A DNA stretch of 64,000 nt. It comes from Plazaster borealis (Eukaryota; Echinodermata; Asteroidea; Forcipulatida; Labidiasteridae). Shown here in pieces: positions 56,627-64,000 of the stretch (position 1 is its first letter; every line of letters starts with the position of its first letter). The notes below the pieces were generated by a model. That model did not search any database, was not told the DNA's origin, and saw only the letters and a program-made list of their open reading frames with translations. The position numbers and the translations under genes were made by a program. The stretch covers positions 3,414,488 through 3,478,487 of the forward strand of contig CM037474.1 in NCBI GenBank assembly GCA_021014325.1. The letters run 5' to 3'.

Positions 56627-58843
56627 TCTGTCAATGATGGGGACCGTCTGCAGTCATGTGGAAGAATGAATGGAGTCGCTCTGATAATTCTGAAACAAAT
56701 CAAAAATTTGACAACATGAGTTCTTGGATTTTCAAAGTCACACAAAAGTTGTTGGTTTATAAGAAATACGTTTTTAAATTAAACATATTGTACAAATATA
56801 CAGCCTTTGTACATACTGTGTGTTACAAATGTACTACATCAGGGCTGGAATTTCATCTTTGAAGAGGGCAAGGCCATTTCAATTTTGCAAAGGGCACTTT
56901 TGAAGGGACACCAAGGCCAAGACCAGGGTAACAGGCTGTAACATCTGTAAAATTTCAGGTCTGCTACAGACCTGAACAACATTGTTGGCAGTCTCTTCGT
57001 GTGGAGTGAAACCACCTGAATCTACTGTGTTTCATTTTCCAGACTCTCCACAGCACTAACAAAAGCAGCACTAAAACAATATGTTTGGACATAACATGGG
57101 CCATGTAGTTTCCTTGATGATGGTCAGTTCAAATTTCTCAAGAAATTTGAAAAGCAAAGTGAGACCATAAAATCCTGAAATCAGGAAAAATCCTTACAAA
57201 TCACTTGCCTAACATTGATGAAAACAGGCATCAAACAGTTTGATGTTATTTTTCTTGAAGACCGGCAATTCCAATGAATGGACTATTCCATGAACCGTCC
57301 TTGTATCACCTCTCTAACAATCAATAATACAGTGTACTATTAAATATACGTTTGTGGGTTAGTGTTATTAACTGGTTATTTCAGGCAGCGCACAAAATCA
57401 ACTATTTCAAATTTCATGACATTAATGATAGAAGTTACACAGTTCCCAACGTATACCTGTAGCCATGTCCTTATATAGTATTTTTCACCCACAAAGTCAT
57501 CCAACCATGCGGGACGCCTGACTGCTTGATCCAAATATCTTGAATTAATATGTTTAGTTTGTGTTTATGTACACTTGGAAATACCGGCTATCCCTTTCAT
57601 GAGGTGAAAAGCAATCCTTATAAATTCCAACCTCAAACTTTAAACCCAGTCAGTTGAATCAGTCATACATGATCACATATGTAAATGTGGCACACCCACA
57701 CAACCAATACAAACATGACTTGGCTTCTGGTGTAGCTTTTGGTAACGTACATTGTACATAACATTTACTGTACATTTGTACATGTTCTCACATCACTGTG
57801 AGAAAAAACTTCAAAACTGCCCCTACAGTGTTGGACGTGATGTCTATTGAAAGGTTGAAGGGGGTGTAAAAAAATGTAGTGCTGAACGTGTCTCCACACT
57901 TTAAACTGAGGTCTTTAATTAACTACAGGGATCTGGTAAAATGACATAACATTAACAAGGACAGTCTTTGCTTCACTTTCGTGTACAAAACCAATGGGAC
58001 TGACGCTAAACAAAACAATGGGAGAGTAAAGGAAAGTCCTAGATTTTGCAGCATTTACAAACTACATGTAATGTAGGTGTGTGACTGTGAAGTGTCTACG
58101 TTGTAGACCCTACTTTAGAGCAGTAACACAGCCTGAATTTACTTTTATATTCATAGGTGTTTTACACCAATCGATTCCTTCCTTGGGGGAATAAATTCTT
58201 ACTTTTCAGGGTGTGTTAAGTTTCACTCATACACTATAAACTCTATAAAAAACAATTTATTTTATTTTTGTTTGTAACCACGGTTCTAGGATACGTGTAA
58301 CAGGTGGTTACCTGTCCAATCCCTTTCTTCATCAAGAACCTGCAGGGTTTGTCAGTGATACAAGCTTGTCATTTCACTAGTCCACCAATTTGTTGCACAA
58401 TTCCATATTTTATATCAAATAGGGGTGCTTTTCATACACTGAGCTAGCCAGCCGGACCACTTGGAGAGAAATGTGATTGGTCCTAAGGTGTTTTAACTAG
58501 CAATTGAAAAGCTACCCACTGTTAAAGGGAGAACGCTGCTTTATGAAGACCTGATCACTGCAGTAAAACAGTAAGATATTACTTTGGTTTTGTAACCATT
58601 AGTTCTGAGACACCTGTAATACGATGGTTACACACCAATCACTTCCTTCCTAAGGGAGTGAACTCTCACTTCCCATTCACGACAATTTGTCAAACAATTT
58701 TGGTAACATTGGAACCAAGTAAAAGGTGCAAGGTGTTTCTCACATGTTTTTAAACATTACACATGAATAGTATTTAAAGCAGCGTACAAATTAAAAGGAT
58801 TGCAAAGTTGACCCAGCAAGCGCATTAAATACTATATTTTACC

Positions 58844-59049
58844 TGATTCGACTACATGTAGCTATCGTCACTTATAAGTAAGGCCGTCAGGCATCATCGC
58901 ATCATGTTCTAAATGACCTATTCTAAATCCGCCTCGCTTAAAAGAAAGTGGATGCTTTATGATGATGCCATGATATTATCATAGGCGTTTTATAAGCAAG
59001 GGGGTAATGCTCGACAACTTCATATAAGTGACAGTGGCTAGGAGAATCT
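58844..59049. repeat. Family F inverted-repeat element, copy 2
   Basis: CACTTATAAGTAAGGCCGTC and CGACAACTTCATATAAGTGA arms. GCGTTTTATAAGCAAGG is shared with copy 1. Confidence 0.8.
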
Positions 59050-59301
59050 GCTGGCTGGATATTTTTGTTGTTGGTCTGGGAGGAGGGGGGTGGGGGGTTA
59101 AGGGAAGGTTTTTGGGAGGGGTCAAGTTACTGTCAGGGTAATGAAACAAGCAACCAAGGTTATAACGTGCAGTGCATAACTGACGTTGGCGGGTTCAGTT
59201 GGTGGCCTCCCTGAGAAAATGGGTCCATAATTTATGTTCTTTATTTCTTATCATACTATTAAAAATTCCTATCTTTGGGTTGGACTGAAAAGCAAAAGGG
59301 T

Positions 59302-59640
59302 GTCATGGCCGAGCGGTTTAGAGCACCAAATTCAAGTTCTGGTGGTGAAGTCATCGGGGTGTGGGTTCGAGTCCCGGTCGTGACACTTGTGTCCTTGAGC
59401 AAGATGCTTTACTATAATTGCTTCTCTTCACCCAGGGGTATAAATGGGTACCTGCGAGGGTAGAGGTTGATATTGTATTTGAGAAAGCCTTCGGAGCCCC
59501 ACGGCAGCTCAGGGCTGTATACTCCCCAGGGAGCTGAGAAAGATTAAGGAATGCTATTGGCCCAAAATGTCCAGGGCACTAATGTAAAGTTCATTGATAT
59601 ACGTTAATGTAAAATGCGCTATATAAGAACTAGTTATTTT
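59302..59640 (+). mobile_element. tRNA-Leu-derived SINE, well-preserved head
   Basis: GTGTCATGGCCGAGCGGTTT, CACCA/TGGTG anticodon stem around TTCAAGT (CAA anticodon), GGGTTCGAGTCCC B box, and a seven-pair acceptor (GTGTCAT with GTGACAC). The body carries GTATACTCCCCAGGGAGC and ends GCGCTATATAAGAACT. Confidence 0.9.
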
Positions 59641-60096
59641 AAAAGCAGACAAGCAATGAATCGGTGAAATGAAAGTTGTTTTAAATGATACAGACAAGCA
59701 TTAAAAAAATACAGGAAATCCATATGGGGTTTAAAACCAATACAATTGCTTTTTACGATGGCCCTTTCATCCCCAAAAAGATGAGAATAGACATTGCAAG
59801 TCCCACACGTATTTGAGCACATTTTTGGGACACCTTTGGTCCCACGTACATTGCTTTAACGCCCGAATGAGACAAACTCGCACACTTTAACAGGTCCAAC
59901 TTTTGAATACACACGAGACTTGAACAGTCTATAAGAATTAAAATTTGTTTTATTGGCCTCCCTGTACTGTGTACATTGCTCACATCCCAAGTTTTTTAAA
60001 CGTAGCCTCAGAAGTTATGAAAGTGAATACTGTACAATGTACATGTTTGTGTCATCGTTTAATTAAAATTAAAATAAATTTTAAAATGCTCACTTC

Positions 60097-60131
60097 AAGC
60101 ATGGAGGTAGAATAATTCTACCTCCATGCTT
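60097..60131. repeat. 35-bp near-perfect palindrome
   Basis: AAGCATGGAGGTAGAAT, central A, then ATTCTACCTCCATGCTT, a 17-bp stem with no real loop. Confidence 0.93.
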
Positions 60132-63100
60132 CAAGTATATCACAGACTACATTCATTAAATAACCAGACCTGGAGTGGAATATCACCAAGCAAATACAGG
60201 GGAGGGGTCAGAGTCAGAGTTCTCCCCATGCTCAAGCTAGCGTATCCGTCCGATACAAGCGATTTGCATGCCGATACGCGTACATTTCGGCCAATATGCA
60301 AACAAAATTATTTGCACAGTAGGGCTTTGAAAACCAAGATAAATACCAAGTGGAAAACATTCCGAAAACCTTGTTTCAATTCAGCGTGCTTCGGCCAAAC
60401 ATAAAAAAATTGGGATCCAAAATGCCCCAGTTTTGAAAAAAAAATTGCTGACAAAAAAGGTCTGAAACTAAAATCCACATTTTTGAGGTACAAGTATGTT
60501 TAAATGATGGCACTTTCACCCATGGAGTTATAGATTGCAAGGAGCTTTTGGAAACAGTATCCTTCCTCAGTGCTTAAGTTTTAAAGTAGGTCAAAGAACA
60601 TAATTTCTTTAGACGGAGAAAATAATCAGCCACCTTTTCTTCACCAGGTAGATATAAAAAACTTTTAAAAAACCACTTTCATCCCTGCAAATTGAGACCG
60701 TACTGATGGGCCCAATTTCATAGAGCTGCTTTTAAAGCAGACAAAAGTTCTTAACAGTTTGTTCCAACATAATAGGCGTATTTCCTATTTGAACTGCCAC
60801 TGAGGATTATGTGCTAAAAAACAGTAACAATTGTATAATCCAATTTTAATAAGTGTTGTCTTTATATAGGTTTATAATTATACATTTATTGTACCAAATT
60901 CCATACAGCATTAGAAACTCTAGTCAACAAAATATAGTGGTAATAATTGCATTTGTCTCATCCGACTGTGTTTTGGATTATTATACTCAAACAGGCATTC
61001 CATATTGACATGCAATCAATGAATTTCCACTTACAAGTCCGGTTCCACAGTTGAGCTGCAGTTTTAACTTTGACAAACTTCCTGATCCAAATGGTAAACC
61101 CAAAATGCATCACCACTAGGACGAGACACTGCTATCAAACATATATCCAGAAGGCCACACCAACTACGATGAAATAAATATGAAAGATGGAACTCTAATC
61201 CAGTACTTCTGTACACCTGAGTGGAAAGCAGGATCCAAACTAAAAAGCCACACACATGGACAGCAGCAAGCACCACTGGACTCCTACTGGATAAGTGAAT
61301 TCATCATCCTGTATGCCAACGCGCTGGTTCAATTGATTAACCCTCAACCAACTCCCCCGTGCTGAAAGTAGTATGACCTGCCGTCAACTATATGTCACAA
61401 ACGACCAATCAACTACGTGAACAAATGCACACTGCTCTTTCGTTTCTTGACAAAAAAGCAAAGTTCATTGTGATATTTTTTTTTTCCGTCTTCGAGGGTA
61501 CCCAATGGGATGCGGAGATCTATCAAAACTCTTTCCAGCTGGATGGTAGACACAATTGCTCAATCAAATGCATCCGGAAGCTAGTGCAGTGGTTATGAAA
61601 AGGCCCTGTTAACTTTGACCATTTTAGAAGAATGGTGGTTCCTGTGTGGTTTATAATACCACTCTTGAGAGAGGGGGGGTCAACTTTTGGTCACTGGCCG
61701 CTATCTAAACAGTTTAACAAACCAAGTTCACCACGAAATCATAAATCAAGTTTTGTCAAATAAAAGCTTGTTATTAAACTTTTTCATCTGAGTATGTGCA
61801 AAATATCTTAATGAAAAAAATATGAAACATTTAAAGAAAACAAGTTAATGAACTGTACCTGAAATCTGAACCTGGACCAGTAAAACAAATTCCAAAGCCA
61901 GACTCAAAAAAGATATTGCTAAGTAGCGATTAGCTGGGAACCAGTCCAAATAAAGGAAATTACATGAAGCTACATGTCTAATTTTGACTGGTAATCTGTT
62001 TCTTTGCCGAGCACAATTTTCATGAGCTTTGCATGTTTGTTTGTTATTAACTCTTTCATAGGCCGACCGGTCGATAGCGACCGGTTTAAATCCCTGCCGA
62101 AAAATAGTTTTGAAACAAAAAATAAAGATCACACGGCCACACAGTTTTCAGAATGGGAAAGAGGACTCTTAGAGGGTGCTATTGTGACCTTGTTTTTTGG
62201 GGGTCGCTATTTGAAAAAAAACCAAGTAAACAATTAATGTGTCCATATGATCAATTTATCACTAAAATAAATGGTGCATGAATAGCTCTATAAAATTAGA
62301 CTTTTTGAGACATAGCAGACATTTCAGAGGATTGCTGTCCACATAAACATCATGTACATGACAGCAAATATATCATGCACTACAAAACAAATTTGGCAAG
62401 TCTTGTTCCTACACATACAAAATAATTAACACAGAACATTGCACAACTTTATTACATCATCCAACAGCAATGAAATTTCCATCTTTACACATCTGTTAAA
62501 ATCACCCATTACCGTAGAATTTGCAACCGTCACTTGGTAATTTGAAAGGCAATTAGATATTCTTATTAGATTTAAGATGTCTAACAATGTAGAAGTGTGA
62601 TAAGGTTCTGGTTAATTTGGTGTAATTCCTAATGTCCTATTCTTGTCGCATAAGGTAGTTATGCAGGGTGCCGGATGTTTAGTATCAAAACAAATGACCG
62701 CCTGGCAGGACGTTGAACTATACTGGGGTAAAACATCGTGATCTGAAGAATGAAATTTGAAAAGTTTAGAATAAAGGATGGTGTAGTTTGGTGGATCATT
62801 GAAAACAAAAATCATGTTTTGTTTTGTTCATCTATGAGGCTTTTCAGAGTTATCAAAGTGTTTAAATTGTTATTGTTTTTCCAAAATCCTTTTATCCATC
62901 CATTTTAACTAATTTTTGATTTCAAATTTGCTTTCTGTTTCTTCTCTTATTCTTCCCATGTTGAATTGAAAATTACATTTTGATTTTCAAATGGTTTCTT
63001 TGAACGACCACATTTTCCATTTTGTTGTATTTTATTTTTTGTATTTAACATCAATAATCCTGAGTGGACCCTAATTGCTTTGATTTTGATGGATACAAAT

Positions 63101-63384
63101 TTTCCTGAGAATTGTTACAGAATGGCCTGAAACCAAGTTCTAGAAAAAGTTTAAATTTCATTTAGATCTTATGTCTGGACTATATATAGGGTAAAGCCGA
63201 GATGGGCAAGATAAATCTTATACGAAATAACATTACAATTTTGTTTTAGATTGTTTATATTTTGTGGGGTTTTCTGAAAAACATGAATACAGTATTGTTT
63301 TTAAGTGTATTTCTTATATATTTTCAATATTCAGTTAGTGCACAGCTCAAATTTGACACTGGCCCAAGGCCAGTAATGATATTT

Positions 63385-63755
63385 ATAATAATAATAATAA
63401 TTGGTTCTTATATAGCACACATATCCTAGTAGCTACTACATCAAGGCGTTTTTCAACATTATTATCCCTGTTCATTGGGCATACGTTTAGACCATTCCTT
63501 TAACTTTCTCATTTCCCTGGGGAGCATACAACCCCAAGCTGCTTAAATCAGCACTAAAGGGCTAAATCAACACAATACTGTCTCAGCCCTCTCAGGTTCC
63601 CATTTATACACGTGAGTTAAGAGAAACAATTATGGTTAAGTACCTTGCTCAAGGACACAAGTGTCATGACCGGGAATGGAACCCACACTCCGATGATTCA
63701 ACCATCAGAACTTGAGTTTGATGCAGTAGACCGCTTGGCCACAACACACCACATG
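63385..63755 (-). mobile_element. tRNA-Leu-derived SINE
   Basis: Reversed tail TAATAATTGGTTCTTATATA, reversed body CCCTGGGGAGCATACAAC, and reversed head ACCGCTTGGCCACAACACACC. Confidence 0.87.
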
Positions 63756-64000
63756 TGACTTTGGTGCCGGGCCAGTAAACTCATGACCGGACAAGTCCGC
63801 CTGTCTCATGTTTTTTACATTTAATTACAATACCTCACTGTGTAATATCTTGAACTGTGTCAGGAAGTTTTTTTCCAAATTTGATCTGGTCTTGTAAAAC
63901 AAATTCTGGTCCAGTAAACATTTTGAGCTAGAAGCCTATAGTTTTGTGGATCCCCCCCCCAAAAAAAAGAATAAATAAATTTGAGCGTTGGTTAGTGTCT

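Larger units (their letters stand above)
56627..64000. other. Upstream of the plexin start codon: 5' UTR, upstream intron or promoter
   Basis: A 3' splice site (tttcag, 56690-56694) implies a noncoding first exon further right, but I cannot place it. Two SINEs, a family F element, a 35-bp palindrome and a family A terminus (60712-60745) are the only named items. No coding exon seen. Confidence 0.6.

Noticed and set aside
59302..59388. Functional tRNA-Leu(CAA) gene
   Set aside because: The head folds well, but it continues into a SINE body and tail shared with ten other loci.

Overview
Organism and content: This is eukaryotic, AT-rich, intron-rich and transposon-rich DNA. It has TTAGGG-type telomeric repeats, one very large split gene with GT-AG introns, tRNA-derived SINEs and many short inverted-repeat elements. 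An invertebrate deuterostome, perhaps an echinoderm, fits best, but that is inference from repeat style and an ungapped plexin match, not something the sequence proves. The gene: one protein-coding gene dominates, a plexin (semaphorin receptor) on the minus strand. I reconstructed 31 coding exons from the ATG at 56626 (or the second ATG at 56572) to the TGA at 8738-8740. All 30 introns join in frame, and the exons sum to 5727 nt, or 1908 residues plus stop. The protein reads signal peptide, Sema, PSI, IPT-like, PSI, IPT-like, PSI, four IPT domains, one membrane span, coiled juxtamembrane segment, split RasGAP domain with an inserted Rho-GTPase-binding domain, and a short C-terminus. Intracellular sequence favours the plexin-A class. 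Layout: 1-877 is a degenerate TTAGGG array. 878-2206 is a short CCCTAA tract in the opposite orientation interrupted by two LINE 3' ends. 2207-8737 lies beyond the plexin stop (3' UTR and intergenic DNA, boundary not visible) with MITE-like and SINE copies. 8738-18460 holds the intracellular and transmembrane exons, 18461-43100 the IPT and PSI exons, and 43101-53789 a 10.7-kb intron. 53790-56626 holds the Sema exons. 56627-64000 is 5' UTR, upstream intron or promoter DNA without recognisable coding exons. Introns: they carry at least four tRNA-related repeat families, at least nine inverted-repeat (MITE-like) families, several decayed LINE 3' ends and Penelope-like debris with hammerhead-ribozyme-like motifs. 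One MITE appears to supply the pyrimidine tract of a plexin splice acceptor, and a decayed tandem copy of the third PSI exon sits in the next intron. I found no second host gene and no CRISPR array or prokaryotic feature.
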